Assembly: GCF_007858475.1 (NCBI RefSeq)
Contig: NZ_VIGX01000001.1
Span: 724,448 to 788,447, forward strand
Direction of reading: 5' to 3'
DNA: 64,000 bases
Source: Tsukamurella conjunctivitidis
GTDB taxonomy: Bacteria > Actinomycetota > Actinomycetes > Mycobacteriales > Mycobacteriaceae
The translations under genes and the position numbers were made by a program. The notes under the pieces are model-generated. The model worked only from the letters and a program-made list of their open reading frames with translations. It ran no database searches and had not been told where the DNA came from. Shown piece after piece: positions 34,807 to 43,258 of the stretch (positions are counted from its first letter, which is position 1; each line of letters begins with the position of its first letter).

Positions 34807-35274
34807 TTACTGGGCGGTGGGCACGGAGGCCGGTTCGAACGAGAGGAGCGCGTACGAGCCGAGGCCGACCACGAGGATCATCGACAGCACGAGCAGGGTC
34901 TTGAGCCAGAACCGCGTGCGGTCCTTGCGGGCGTAGTCGTCGATGATCACGCGCAGGCCGTTGCCGCCGTGCAGCTGCGCGAGCCACAGCATCGTGATGT
35001 CCCAGATCTGCCAGAAGGGGCTGGCCCAGCGCTGCGCGACGAAGGCGGCGCTGATCCGGTGCACGCCCTGGCTGTCCAGCGCGAGCATGATGAAGACGTG
35101 CCCGAAGACGAGCACGAGGAGCGCGATGCCGGAGAAGCGCATGAACAGCCACGCGTACTTCTCGAAGTTGCCGGACGCCGGACGGTGCGGCGAGCGCGGG
35201 TTGTCGAGCGACGCGGGGCGGTCGTACTGCTTGAGCAGCGTCTTGGCGAGCTTGGGTTCGTTCGCGGTAGTCAT
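34807..35274 (-). CDS. sdhD: Succinate dehydrogenase membrane anchor SdhD
   Basis: 155 residues with three transmembrane helices (about 42-65, 85-105 and 122-145). ARFSGIALLVLVFGHVFIM-type helix 1 carries a histidine suited to heme b ligation, and LHGGNGLRVIIDDY is the conserved SdhD loop. It anchors SdhAB to the membrane and helps form the quinone site. The gap to sdhA is 25 bases. Confidence 0.92.
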   Translation of the reverse strand: MTTANEPKLAKTLLKQYDRPASLDNPRSPHRPASGNFEKYAWLFMRFSGIALLVLVFGHVFIMLALDSQGVHRISAAFVAQRWASPFWQIWDITMLWLAQLHGGNGLRVIIDDYARKDRTRFWLKTLLVLSMILVVGLGSYALLSFEPASVPTAQ

Positions 35275-35288
35275 ATCTCTTCGTCCCC

Positions 35289-35696
35289 CTAGGCGTGCGA
35301 GATCATGATGTAGAGGAGACGCGCTGCCATGCCCGCGCCGGTGATGAGGAAGACCGCCCAGACCGCGATCGACATCGCCTTCTGGTACTGCACGCCCTTG
35401 CTCCAGAAGTCCACGAGGATCACGCGGACGCCGTTGAGGGCGTGGAACAGGATGGCCATCACGAGGCCGATCTCGAGCAGGCCGATGATCGGCGTCTTGT
35501 ACGTCTTGATGATCGCGTCGTACGCCTCGGGATCGATGCGGATCACCGCGGTGTCGAGGACGTGGACGAACAGGAAGAAGAAGATGGTGACGCCGCTGAT
35601 GCGGTGCAGCACCCAGTTCAACATGCCCGGATCGCCCTTGTAGAGGGAGACGCGGCGCGGCTCCTCGGCGGCCGCCACCTCGGTACTACTGCTCAT
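35289..35696 (-). CDS. sdhC: Succinate dehydrogenase cytochrome b556 subunit SdhC
   Basis: 135 residues, three transmembrane helices. WVLHRISGVTIFFFLFVHVLDT has the conserved HRxSG and His of the cytochrome b subunit, and FHALNGVRVILVDFW the second conserved loop. The start ATG 35696 (MSSSTEVAAAEEP) has AGGAC five bases upstream; in-frame extensions further up are not conserved-looking and enter the leader. It is first in the operon; a 239-base gap with an iron-box-like sequence separates it from divergent cdd. Confidence 0.92.
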   Translation of the reverse strand: MSSSTEVAAAEEPRRVSLYKGDPGMLNWVLHRISGVTIFFFLFVHVLDTAVIRIDPEAYDAIIKTYKTPIIGLLEIGLVMAILFHALNGVRVILVDFWSKGVQYQKAMSIAVWAVFLITGAGMAARLLYIMISHA

Positions 35697-35935
35697 CGAG
35701 TCCTGCCTTCGACATCGTTTCTTGGATACGGCCGGAACTCGGTCGACGGGAAGGCTGAGCCCTCGCGCCGGCGTCGATCGCGACGTATACCTGAACCCAC
35801 GCCTTGACCTTAAACCCACCGGAATGTGGAATCGAAACCACGGTCCCGATCCATTGGGGCCGAACAGATTTAGTTAGGTTTGCCTGACCGAAATTGACCC
35901 GGAATCAACAAGCCTCCGGAAAGGAGTGATCGGCT
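35697..35935. promoter_or_regulatory. sdhC-cdd divergent regulatory region
   Basis: This 239-base gap is more A/T-rich than its surroundings. The minus strand has a -10-like TATACG (35790-35785) toward sdhC, giving a leader of about 80 bases. Near cdd, TTAGGTTTGCCTGACCGAA (35874-35892) matches the DtxR/IdeR consensus TTAGGTTAGGCTAACCTAA at 15 of 19 positions. AAGGAG (35921-35926) is the cdd ribosome-binding site. Confidence 0.55.
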
Positions 35936-36334
35936 GTGCCCGACATCGACTGGGAGGCATTGCGGCGCACCGCCGTCGACGCCATGGGGCACGCCTACGC
36001 GCCCTATTCGAAGTACCCCGTAGGGGCGGCCGCACTCACCGACGATGGTCGTGTGGTGTCCGGTTGCAATGTGGAGAATGTCTCATACGGCCTGACCCTC
36101 TGTGCCGAATGCGGACTCGTGAGCGCCCTCCATTCCACGGGCGGCGGACGCCTCCTCGCGTTCACGTGCACGAACGCCAACGGCGACGTCCTGCTGCCGT
36201 GCGGACGCTGCCGGCAACTGCTCCACGAGCACGGCGGCGGCGAGCTCCTGATCGACCACCGGTCCGGTCCGATGCCGCTGAGCCGGCTCCTGCCCGACGC
36301 CTTCGGGCCCGACGACCTCGACGAGGTCAGATGA
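35936..36334 (+). CDS. cdd: Cytidine deaminase
   Basis: A 132-residue zinc hydrolase deaminating (deoxy)cytidine to (deoxy)uridine for pyrimidine salvage. The zinc/proton-shuttle motif CAECGL (Cys-Ala-Glu) and PCGRCRQLLHE (second and third zinc cysteines) mark the homotetrameric class; YSKYPVGAAAL and GCNVENVSYGLTLCAE bind the nucleoside. The start GTG 35936 has AAGGAG nine bases upstream. Its last codons (DDLDEVR) include a 16-base repeat that recurs just downstream, before deoA. Confidence 0.95.
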   Translation: MPDIDWEALRRTAVDAMGHAYAPYSKYPVGAAALTDDGRVVSGCNVENVSYGLTLCAECGLVSALHSTGGGRLLAFTCTNANGDVLLPCGRCRQLLHEHGGGELLIDHRSGPMPLSRLLPDAFGPDDLDEVR

Positions 36335-36355
36335 TTACGGACCTCGACGAGGTCA
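36314..36355 (+). repeat. Two direct copies of a 15-bp palindrome at the cdd-deoA junction
   Basis: GACCTCGACGAGGTCA occurs at 36314-36329 and again at 36340-36355. The first 15 bases of each are a perfect odd palindrome. The first copy encodes the cdd C-terminus, and the second lies between genes. It may be a local duplication or a pair of hairpins affecting translation of deoA. Confidence 0.7.
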
Positions 36356-36375
36356 CCCACGACGAGAAGAGGTAG
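36331..36375 (+). CDS. Possible 14-residue coupling ORF between cdd and deoA
   Basis: ATG 36331 overlaps the cdd stop as ATGA and opens a 14-codon frame (MITDLDEVTHDEKR) ending in TAG five bases before the deoA ATG. It repeats the DLDEV of the cdd C-terminus through the duplicated palindrome. Ribosomes finishing cdd could read it and deliver themselves to deoA, whose GAGG site it contains. It may equally be a chance frame. Confidence 0.3.
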   Translation: MITDLDEVTHDEKR

Positions 36376-36380
36376 ACCGC

Positions 36381-37679
36381 ATGACCGACGTCTTCGACGC
36401 CGTCTCCGTCATCGCCACCAAGCGCGACGGAAAAGCCCTGTCCGACGGCCAGATCGACTGGGTGATCGACAGGTTCACCAACGGCGAGGTCGCCGACTAC
36501 CAGATGTCCGCGCTGGCCATGGCGATCTTCCTCAACGGGATGGACCGCCGCGAGATCGCCCGTTGGACCGCTGCCATGATCGCCAGCGGCGAGCGGATGG
36601 ACTTCTCGGGGCTCCGCCGCGACGGCCGCGCCCTCGCCACCACCGACAAGCACTCCACCGGCGGCGTGGGCGACAAGATCACCCTGCCGCTGACCCCGCT
36701 CGTCGCGTCCTACGGCGTCGCGGTGCCGCAGCTCTCCGGCCGTGGCCTCGGCCACACCGGCGGCACCCTCGACAAGCTGGAGGCCATCCCCGGCTGGCGG
36801 GCCGACCTGACCAACGAGCAGATGTTCGACCAGCTCGAGAAGGTCGGCGGCGTGATCTGCGCCGCCGGCTCCGGGCTGGCCCCCGCCGACAAGAAGCTCT
36901 ACGCGCTGCGCGATGTGACCAGCACCGTCGAGGCCATCCCGCTGATCGCCAGCTCGATCATGAGCAAGAAGATCGCCGAGGGCACCGCGTCGCTCGTGCT
37001 CGACGTCAAGGTCGGGAAGGGCGCCTTCATGAAGACCGCCGAGCAGGCGCGCGAGCTCGCCGAGACCATGGTCGCGCTCGGCCACGACTCGGGAGTCGAT
37101 ACCGTCGCGCTGCTCACCGACATGTCGACCCCGCTCGGCCGCACCGCCGGCAACGGCCTCGAGGTCGCCGAGTCGCTCGAGGTCCTGGCAGGCGGCGGAC
37201 CGTCGGACGTGGTGGAGCTGACGCTCGCGCTCGCCCGGGAGATGCTCGCCCTCGCGGGGGTCGACGCGGACCCTGCCGAGCACCTGGCCAACGGCCGCGC
37301 GATGGACAGTTGGAAGGCGATGATCGCGGCCCAGGGCGGCGACCCCGATGCGCCGCTGCCCGTCGCACAGCACACCCGCACCGTCGCGGCGCCCGCCTCC
37401 GGCGTGCTCACCGAGCTCGACGCGATGGGTGTCGGCATCGCCGCCTGGCGCCTCGGTGCCGGCCGTGAGCGGCAGGGCGAGCCGGTGCAGGCCGGTGCCG
37501 GCGTCACCTGGCACGCGACCGTCGGCGACTCCGTGACGGCGGGCGAGCCGCTGTTCACGCTGCACACCGATACCCCGGAGAAGTTCGACGGTGCCGTCGC
37601 CGCGCTCGAGGGGGCCGCGGTCATCGGCGAATCCGCCGCGCCGCGCGGCTCGCTGGTGCTCGACCGAGTGACGGTCTAA
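36381..37679 (+). CDS. deoA: Thymidine phosphorylase
   Basis: A 432-residue dimeric enzyme splitting thymidine (and deoxyuridine) with phosphate into the base and 2-deoxyribose-1-phosphate. The phosphate/nucleoside-site segments are KHSTGGVGDKITLPL, GRGLGHTGGTLDKLEAIPGW and SSIMSKKIAEGT with VGKGAFMKT. It works with cdd just upstream to recycle pyrimidine deoxyribonucleosides. Its TAA overlaps the stop of the convergent dehydrogenase by three bases, with no room for a terminator. Confidence 0.95.
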   Translation: MTDVFDAVSVIATKRDGKALSDGQIDWVIDRFTNGEVADYQMSALAMAIFLNGMDRREIARWTAAMIASGERMDFSGLRRDGRALATTDKHSTGGVGDKITLPLTPLVASYGVAVPQLSGRGLGHTGGTLDKLEAIPGWRADLTNEQMFDQLEKVGGVICAAGSGLAPADKKLYALRDVTSTVEAIPLIASSIMSKKIAEGTASLVLDVKVGKGAFMKTAEQARELAETMVALGHDSGVDTVALLTDMSTPLGRTAGNGLEVAESLEVLAGGGPSDVVELTLALAREMLALAGVDADPAEHLANGRAMDSWKAMIAAQGGDPDAPLPVAQHTRTVAAPASGVLTELDAMGVGIAAWRLGAGRERQGEPVQAGAGVTWHATVGDSVTAGEPLFTLHTDTPEKFDGAVAALEGAAVIGESAAPRGSLVLDRVTV

Positions 37680-38602
37680 GGCTTCATGACACGGACGGGG
37701 GCGCCCGCGAGGTAGGCGCGGACGTCCTCGGCCGCGTCGGCGTAGAAGGTCCGGTACTGCTGCTCGGTGACGTACCCGATGTGGCCGGTGAGCACCGAAT
37801 TCGGCAGGTCCCGCAGCGGGTCGCCGGCGGGCAGTGGCTCGGTGTCGAAGACGTCGAGGGCCAGGCGGATGTCACCGCGGCGGGCGGCGTCCGCGGCGGC
37901 CGGGGTGTCCAGCACGCCCGCGCGCGAGGTGTTCACCAGGAGCGCACCGGGCTTCATCCGCGCGATGTCCGCGGCGCCGACGATGCCGCGCGAGCGCGCC
38001 GAGAGCACGTAGTGGATCGTCATCACGTCCGCGCGCTCGAACAGTTCCTCCTTCGGCACCGCGGTCACTCCCGCCTCGGCCGCTCGGGTCGCGTCGAGGT
38101 TGGTGGACCAGGCGATCGTCTCCATGCCGAACGCCGCGCCCACCCGTGCGACCCGGCGGCCCAGGTTCCCGAGGCCGACCAGCCCCAGGACGGCGCCGTC
38201 GAGCTCAGTGCCGACGGTGCTCTGCCACCGCCCGGCGCGGATGTTCGCGTCCTCCTCCGGGACGTGCCGCAGTGCCGCGAGGATCAGTGCCCAGGTGTGC
38301 TCGGCGGCCGCGGCGGGACGGTATCCCGTGTGGCACACGGTGATCCCCAGCGTCGCCGCCGCCGCCAGGTCGATCGCCGCGTTGCGGCGGCCCGTCGACA
38401 CGAGCAGGCGCAGGCGCGGCAGGGACTGCAGCACCTCCGCGGGGAAGCGAGTGCGCTCCCGCATCGCGATCACTCCGTCGAAGTCGGCGAGCTGGGCGGC
38501 GACGTCGGTGAGCGGCTCGGTGAAGACGGTGACGTCCAGCCCGGAGAAGTCCCCGAACCCACGCGAGACGCCCTGGAAGTCGTCGAGGATGGCGATGCGC
38601 AT
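37676..38602 (-). CDS. D-2-hydroxyacid dehydrogenase family protein
   Basis: A 308-residue NAD-dependent dehydrogenase. The Rossmann motif LGLVGLGNLGRRVARVGAAFG follows an N-terminal substrate domain with VSTGRRNAAIDLAAA. Catalytic residues are visible as Arg in VNTSRAGVLDTPA, Glu in LDVFDTEPLP and His in TGHIGYVT. Relatives act on D-glycerate, phosphoglycerate or other 2-hydroxyacids, but this subgroup's substrate is unknown. ATG 38602 begins MRIAILDDFQGV. It is convergent with deoA and diverges from the histidine kinase. Confidence 0.87.
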   Translation of the reverse strand: MRIAILDDFQGVSRGFGDFSGLDVTVFTEPLTDVAAQLADFDGVIAMRERTRFPAEVLQSLPRLRLLVSTGRRNAAIDLAAAATLGITVCHTGYRPAAAAEHTWALILAALRHVPEEDANIRAGRWQSTVGTELDGAVLGLVGLGNLGRRVARVGAAFGMETIAWSTNLDATRAAEAGVTAVPKEELFERADVMTIHYVLSARSRGIVGAADIARMKPGALLVNTSRAGVLDTPAAADAARRGDIRLALDVFDTEPLPAGDPLRDLPNSVLTGHIGYVTEQQYRTFYADAAEDVRAYLAGAPVRVMKP

Positions 38603-38701
38603 ACCGACCACGCTAGCGGCACGGGGGTAGTGCTGGCACCACCGAGGATTCTCCCGCTGGGGCCAGGGACTCGCGGCTGCCGCGGGCCTAGCGTCTACGG
38701 C

Positions 38702-39967
38702 ATGATCGATACCGTGACCCCGCCCCCGGCGCTGCGCGAGCCCGAATCCGAGGCCGGCGCCCTCGCCGCGCCGCTGCGCGAGCCCCTGCGCTTCCTCACC
38801 ACCTCCGCGCCGTGGCGCGGACTGGCGTACCTCACCGTCTCGATGGTCCTCGGGTGGGTGGTGTTCTTCCTCTACGCGATGGTGGTGCTGCTGCCCTTCG
38901 CGCCGGCGTGGTCCTTCGCGCTGGCGAAGCTCGAGCGCCGTCGCGTCGCCTGGCTCGGCGCGCCGGTGATCGGCGACCCCCACCCGCCCGTCGCCGGCGA
39001 TCTCTCGACGCGGGCGGGCGCACGTCTCGGTGAGCGCGCCACGTGGCGTGAGGTGGCGTACTCGCTGCTCCTGGCCGTGCTGACGCCCATCGTCTTCACC
39101 GGCGCGGCGCTCGGCTGGATCGTCGGCGCGGGGCTCCTCGTGGCGCCCTTCGTCTCCGACGACGTGAACGTCCTGGGTGCGCCGGTGCAGGGCATCATCA
39201 GCGAGGCCTTCTTCGGTGCCATCGGCGCGGTGCTCTGCGCCGTGGCCCTGTACGTGACCTACGCCGTCTCGGTCATGCAGGCCGCGGGCGCGCGGCTGCT
39301 GCTCAGTCCCACGGAGGAGGAACTGCGCCGCCGGGTCAGCACGCTGGAGACCTCGCGCGGCGTGCTGGTGCACTCCTTCGAGGGCGAGCGCCGCCGCATC
39401 GAGCGGAATCTGCACGACGGGCCGCAGCAGGATCTCGCGAGCCTCTCCTTGCAGCTCGGCGAATTGCAGCAGAGCCTGTCCACCGAGACCGACGACGCGG
39501 TACGCGCCCAGGTCATCTCGGCGCAGGCCCGGCTCGAGCGCGCCATGGCCGGTCTACGGGACACCGTCCGCGGCGTGCACCCGCAGGTGCTCGACGACGC
39601 CGGGGTCGAGGCCGCGTGCGCCGAGCTCGGTGGTGCGATCCGGGTCGACGTGATGGCCGGCGAGGGGTGGGAGCCCGGCCGGCGCCTGTCCGCCGACGTC
39701 GAGCAGGCCATGTACTACACGGCCAGCGAGGCCGTCACCAACGCGATCAAGCACGGCGGCGCGCAGCAGGTGTGGATCACCTTCGCGGCGGGCGTGCTCG
39801 GGGTGTCCATGACCGTGATGGACGACGGTGCCGGCGGCGCCGACCCCGCGCGCGGTACCGGCCTCGCGGGCCTCATCGAGCGGGCCGAGGCGATCGGCGC
39901 GACACTCACGATCCTGAGCCCTCCCGGCGGACCCACCACGCTCTACTGGGCGAAGGCGGTGTCGTAA
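38702..39967 (+). CDS. Two-component sensor histidine kinase (HisKA_3 type)
   Basis: A 421-residue membrane kinase. The N-terminal Sensor domain has four transmembrane helices (about 40-70, 75-90, 115-150 and 165-200), a short linker follows, then the HisKA_3 dimerisation motif RRRIERNLHDGPQQDL with the phospho-accepting His, and a HATPase_c domain with TASEAVTNAIKHG and GTGLAGLIERAEAIGA. This is the NarL-partner class. TAGCGT (38689-38694) is seven bases before ATG 38702, indicating a leaderless mRNA. Its cognate regulator follows. The signal is unknown. Confidence 0.9.
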   Translation: MIDTVTPPPALREPESEAGALAAPLREPLRFLTTSAPWRGLAYLTVSMVLGWVVFFLYAMVVLLPFAPAWSFALAKLERRRVAWLGAPVIGDPHPPVAGDLSTRAGARLGERATWREVAYSLLLAVLTPIVFTGAALGWIVGAGLLVAPFVSDDVNVLGAPVQGIISEAFFGAIGAVLCAVALYVTYAVSVMQAAGARLLLSPTEEELRRRVSTLETSRGVLVHSFEGERRRIERNLHDGPQQDLASLSLQLGELQQSLSTETDDAVRAQVISAQARLERAMAGLRDTVRGVHPQVLDDAGVEAACAELGGAIRVDVMAGEGWEPGRRLSADVEQAMYYTASEAVTNAIKHGGAQQVWITFAAGVLGVSMTVMDDGAGGADPARGTGLAGLIERAEAIGATLTILSPPGGPTTLYWAKAVS

Positions 39968-40008
39968 CCTGCCTCCGACGCGGATCGCAGGAGCTGAGGA
40001 GGGGGAAC

Positions 40009-40662
40009 GTGGGGGCTGAGGGTGACACGGGGACGATGCGCATAGTGATCGCGGAGGATTCCGTCCTGCTGGCCGAAGGGCTGCAGCGGATCGTCGAGCG
40101 GGCCGGCCACGAGGTGGTCGGCCTGCTCGCCGACGCGGACGCCCTCCGCGCCGTCGACCCCGCCGCGGTCGACCTCGTGGTGACGGACGTGCGGATGCCG
40201 CCCGGGCACGGCGACGACGGGCTGCGGGCGGCGCTGGAGTTGCGCGCGGGCCGTGCGGACCTGCCGGTGCTCGTGCTGTCGCAGTACGTCGCGGCCGCGT
40301 ACGCGCGCCGCCTGCTGGAGTCGGGCGGGGGCGTCGGCTATCTGCTCAAGGAGCGGGTCGGTCGGGTCGACGACTTCCTCCGCGCTCTCGACACCGTCGC
40401 CGGCGGGGGAGTGGTCGTCGATCCCGAAGTGGTGTCGAAGATGTTCACCCCCACGGTGCTCGACCGGCTGACACCCCGCGAGGGCGAGGTGCTCGCGCTC
40501 ATGGCGGAGGGGCGCAGCAACGCCGACATCGCCGCGGCGCTGGTGGTCTCGGACGCCGCGGTCGCCAAGCACGTGGCGAACATCTTCGCCAAGCTCGACC
40601 TGCCTCCGGAGGAGGGCAACCGCCGGGTCCGCGCGATCCTCACGTATCTGACGGAGCGGTAG
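40009..40662 (+). CDS. Response regulator, NarL/LuxR family
   Basis: A 217-residue regulator with a receiver domain ([16 protein letters not shown]; phospho-acceptor Asp in [15 protein letters not shown]; Lys in YLLKERV) and a C-terminal LuxR helix-turn-helix ([43 protein letters not shown]). I chose GTG 40009 because GAGGAGGGGG lies just upstream; ATG 40036 would give the more usual N-terminus and is also possible. The gap to the kinase is 41 bases. Targets are unknown. Confidence 0.9.
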   Translation: MGAEGDTGTMRIVIAEDSVLLAEGLQRIVERAGHEVVGLLADADALRAVDPAAVDLVVTDVRMPPGHGDDGLRAALELRAGRADLPVLVLSQYVAAAYARRLLESGGGVGYLLKERVGRVDDFLRALDTVAGGGVVVDPEVVSKMFTPTVLDRLTPREGEVLALMAEGRSNADIAAALVVSDAAVAKHVANIFAKLDLPPEEGNRRVRAILTYLTER

Positions 40663-40718
40663 CGCGACTGACGCTCGCACCGGCGGTGCTGGGCGCCGGT
40701 AGCCGGTACGTTGACCCT

Positions 40719-41837
40719 ATGGCGAATCCCATCGGCCCGACCCCCATCGACCTGCAGGCCCTGCGCCGCGCGCCCAAGGTGCTGCTGCACGACCACCTCG
40801 ACGGCGGTCTGCGGCCCGCCACCGTGCTCGAGCTGGCCGCCGAGACCGGATACGGCGCATTGCCCGCCTCGACCGAGCCCGAGCTCGCCGCGTGGTTCCG
40901 GGATGCCGCCGATTCGGGCTCGCTCGTGAAGTACCTCGAGACCTTCGACCACACCGTCGGGGTGATGCAGACCCCCGAGGCCCTGTCCCGGGTGGCGCGC
41001 GAGTGCGCCGAGGATCTGGCGGCCGACGGGGTGGTCTACGCCGAGGTCCGGTTCGCACCCGAGCAGCACCTGCAGGGCGGGCTGTCGCTCGACGAGGTGA
41101 TGGAGGCCGTGCTCGCCGGATTCGCCTCGGGCGAGTCCGCGGCGCGGAGCGCCGGCCGGCCGATCGTGGTCCGGTGCCTGGTGACCGCCATGCGGCACGC
41201 CGCCCGATCGCGGGAGATCGCGGAACTCACGGTGCGCTGGCGCGACCGCGGCGCCGTCGGCTTCGACATCGCCGGCGCGGAGGCCGGTTTCCCGCCCAGT
41301 CGTCACCTCGACGCCTTCGAGTACATGCGGGATCACTCCGCGCCCTTCACCATTCATGCCGGCGAGGCCTTCGGATTGCCGTCGATCCACGAGGCGCTGG
41401 CGTTCTGCGGCTGCGACCGGCTGGGGCACGGCGTGCGGATCGTCGACGACATCACGGGCGTCGAGCCGGGCTCCTCCGACGTCTCCGGCGCGCAGCTCGG
41501 TCGCGTCGCGGCACGGGTGCGGGACGCCCGGATCCCGCTGGAGCTGTGCCCCAGCTCCAACATTCAGACCGGCGCGGTCGCCTCGATGGCGGAGCATCCG
41601 TTCAACCTGTTGGCGCAGTTGCGCTTCCGCGTCACGGTGAACACGGATAACCGGTTGATGAGCGACACCACGATGAGCGCCGAGATGCTCAGGCTGGTGG
41701 AGACCTTCGGCTACGGCTGGACCGATCTGCAGCGCTTCACCATCAACGCGATGAAGTCGGCGTTCCTGCCCTTCGACGAGCGGCTCGCGATCATCGACGA
41801 CGTGATCAAGCCCGGGTTCGCGGTGCTGATCGGCTGA
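40719..41837 (+). CDS. add: Adenosine deaminase
   Basis: A 372-residue zinc enzyme converting (deoxy)adenosine to (deoxy)inosine. Motifs: [13 protein letters not shown] (zinc His-x-His, with Asp in place of the second-sphere residue of HxHLxG), TIHAGEAFG (zinc His and catalytic Glu), RLGHGVRI (catalytic His) and [11 protein letters not shown] (zinc Asp). TACGTT (40707-40712) lies six bases before ATG 40719, so the mRNA is probably leaderless. It belongs with cdd, deoA, deoD and upp in nucleoside salvage. Confidence 0.93.
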   Translation: MANPIGPTPIDLQALRRAPKVLLHDHLDGGLRPATVLELAAETGYGALPASTEPELAAWFRDAADSGSLVKYLETFDHTVGVMQTPEALSRVARECAEDLAADGVVYAEVRFAPEQHLQGGLSLDEVMEAVLAGFASGESAARSAGRPIVVRCLVTAMRHAARSREIAELTVRWRDRGAVGFDIAGAEAGFPPSRHLDAFEYMRDHSAPFTIHAGEAFGLPSIHEALAFCGCDRLGHGVRIVDDITGVEPGSSDVSGAQLGRVAARVRDARIPLELCPSSNIQTGAVASMAEHPFNLLAQLRFRVTVNTDNRLMSDTTMSAEMLRLVETFGYGWTDLQRFTINAMKSAFLPFDERLAIIDDVIKPGFAVLIG

Positions 41838-41849
41838 CGCCCGAGCGAG

Positions 41850-41877
41850 CGCCCCGCGGCCGGTGCGCCGCGGGGTG
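41850..41877. terminator. Bidirectional terminator hairpin
   Basis: CCCCGCGGC (41852-41860) pairs with GCCGCGGGG (41867-41875) around a 6-base loop, extended by G-U and C-G pairs outside. It lies between the convergent stops of add and the acidic Rv3311-like gene. Confidence 0.7.
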
Positions 41878-41882
41878 TTCGT

Positions 41883-43196
41883 CTACTTGGAGGTGAGGCG
41901 GTCCTCGAAGTCGTGCTCGAGCGCGCGCCACGCCTCGGCCTCGTTGTCGAACGGGCCCGACGGCGCCAGCCGGCGCGGCTGCGGGTCGAGCGCGTAGGAG
42001 ACGAAGAAGCCCAGCGGGGTGGTGGGGCGCAGCGCGTCCCGCACCGAGCCGTCGTCGGCGAAGTCCGCCGAGTCCAGCAGCAGCTCCACGGCGAGGTCCA
42101 GCTGGTCGCGGTCGATGCGCCGCGGGCCGTCGGCGATGTCCTCACCGATGCCGGGCAGGACGTAGACGTTGTCGTCGTAGACCTCGATCTCGAGCGAGCC
42201 GTCCGTCGCCGCCACCCGGACCTCGTCGTAGGTCGACACCGACGACAGATCGGTGTCGTCGTCGTCCGCGAGGTAGCGGGCGAGTGCACCTTCGGAGTCG
42301 AAGACGAAGATCTTGCCCTTGCGCCCCAGGAAGACGGGGTTGTCGTCGAGGTAGCAGCGCAGGGTGTAGTACTCGCCCGTGGACGTGATGATCTTGATCG
42401 GGTCGATGCCGACCTGGCCCCAGAAGGAGTCGTCCTCCTCGTACTCGTCGTCCTCCGCCGCGGCCTCCTCGCCCGCGTCGTCCGCCTCGTCGTCGGCGTC
42501 CGCGTCGTCCTCGTCCAGGTCGTCGTCGATGTCGTCGAGATCGGCGTCGAGCTCGTCCTCGTCGTCCTCGTCCGCGGCCAGCGCGGCGGCCCGCTCCGCG
42601 GCGGCCGCGAGCTCCTCCTCCGCCGTGGCGGTGGCGGCAGCGGCGACCTTCGGGGCGCTGACGACGCCCTCGATCGCGTCGATCACGTCGTCCCACTTGC
42701 GGCTGATGATCTGGCCCACCTTGTGCCACATCTCGGCGCCCTCGCGGCCCTCGAAGTTGCGGGTGCCGATGCGCACGGTCCCGAGCACGGGGTTGCCGTT
42801 GAAGAACTTCGTGACGTCGATCAGCTCGCACACCTCGCCGATGAGGCCGACGATCTCGAGGGTGTCCTCGAGCTCGGCGATGACCTCGGGCGTGGGCTCC
42901 TCGGCGGCGAGCTCGGGCACCGAGATCAGATCGAAGCGGCGGTCGTCGCGCGGGACGAAGGCCTCCGCGGGCAGGGTGGTCAGCGCCTCCCAGGCGGGGT
43001 GATCGTCCAGGTCGTTCGCCTTGCCGCTGCGGGCGAAGGCGACCAGTTCGGCCACCGAGGAGAAGCCGTACAGGTCCTCGTCGAGGCCCAGGAAGGCCTC
43101 CCATTCGTCCTCCCCGTCACGCCACCGCGGTGCCCACAGGGTGTACACCGGGCCGTCGGTGAGGCCGAGTTCGATCGGGACGATGTCAGACGCCAT
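41883..43196 (-). CDS. Rv3311-like protein with long acidic linker
   Basis: 437 residues. The first 230 (MASDIVPIELGLTDGPVYTL, KFFNGNPVLGTVRIG) and last 150 (GQVGIDPIKIITSTGEYYTL) look globular and match, from memory, mycobacterial Rv3311, sometimes labelled primosomal protein without evidence. Between them lies about 60 residues almost entirely of Asp, Glu and Ala, strongly negative and disordered. No signal peptide or membrane helix. Function unknown; such tails can mimic nucleic acid or chaperone basic partners. TACGCT (43209-43204) is seven bases before ATG 43196, suggesting a leaderless mRNA. Gene order (beside add and upp) is as in mycobacteria. Confidence 0.78.
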   Translation of the reverse strand: MASDIVPIELGLTDGPVYTLWAPRWRDGEDEWEAFLGLDEDLYGFSSVAELVAFARSGKANDLDDHPAWEALTTLPAEAFVPRDDRRFDLISVPELAAEEPTPEVIAELEDTLEIVGLIGEVCELIDVTKFFNGNPVLGTVRIGTRNFEGREGAEMWHKVGQIISRKWDDVIDAIEGVVSAPKVAAAATATAEEELAAAAERAAALAADEDDEDELDADLDDIDDDLDEDDADADDEADDAGEEAAAEDDEYEEDDSFWGQVGIDPIKIITSTGEYYTLRCYLDDNPVFLGRKGKIFVFDSEGALARYLADDDDTDLSSVSTYDEVRVAATDGSLEIEVYDDNVYVLPGIGEDIADGPRRIDRDQLDLAVELLLDSADFADDGSVRDALRPTTPLGFFVSYALDPQPRRLAPSGPFDNEAEAWRALEHDFEDRLTSK

Positions 43197-43258
43197 GGCG
43201 CCCAGCGTAGTGCACCGGACCGGGTCGGCGTCGGCTGGAGGATCGGACCGCCCCGGGC

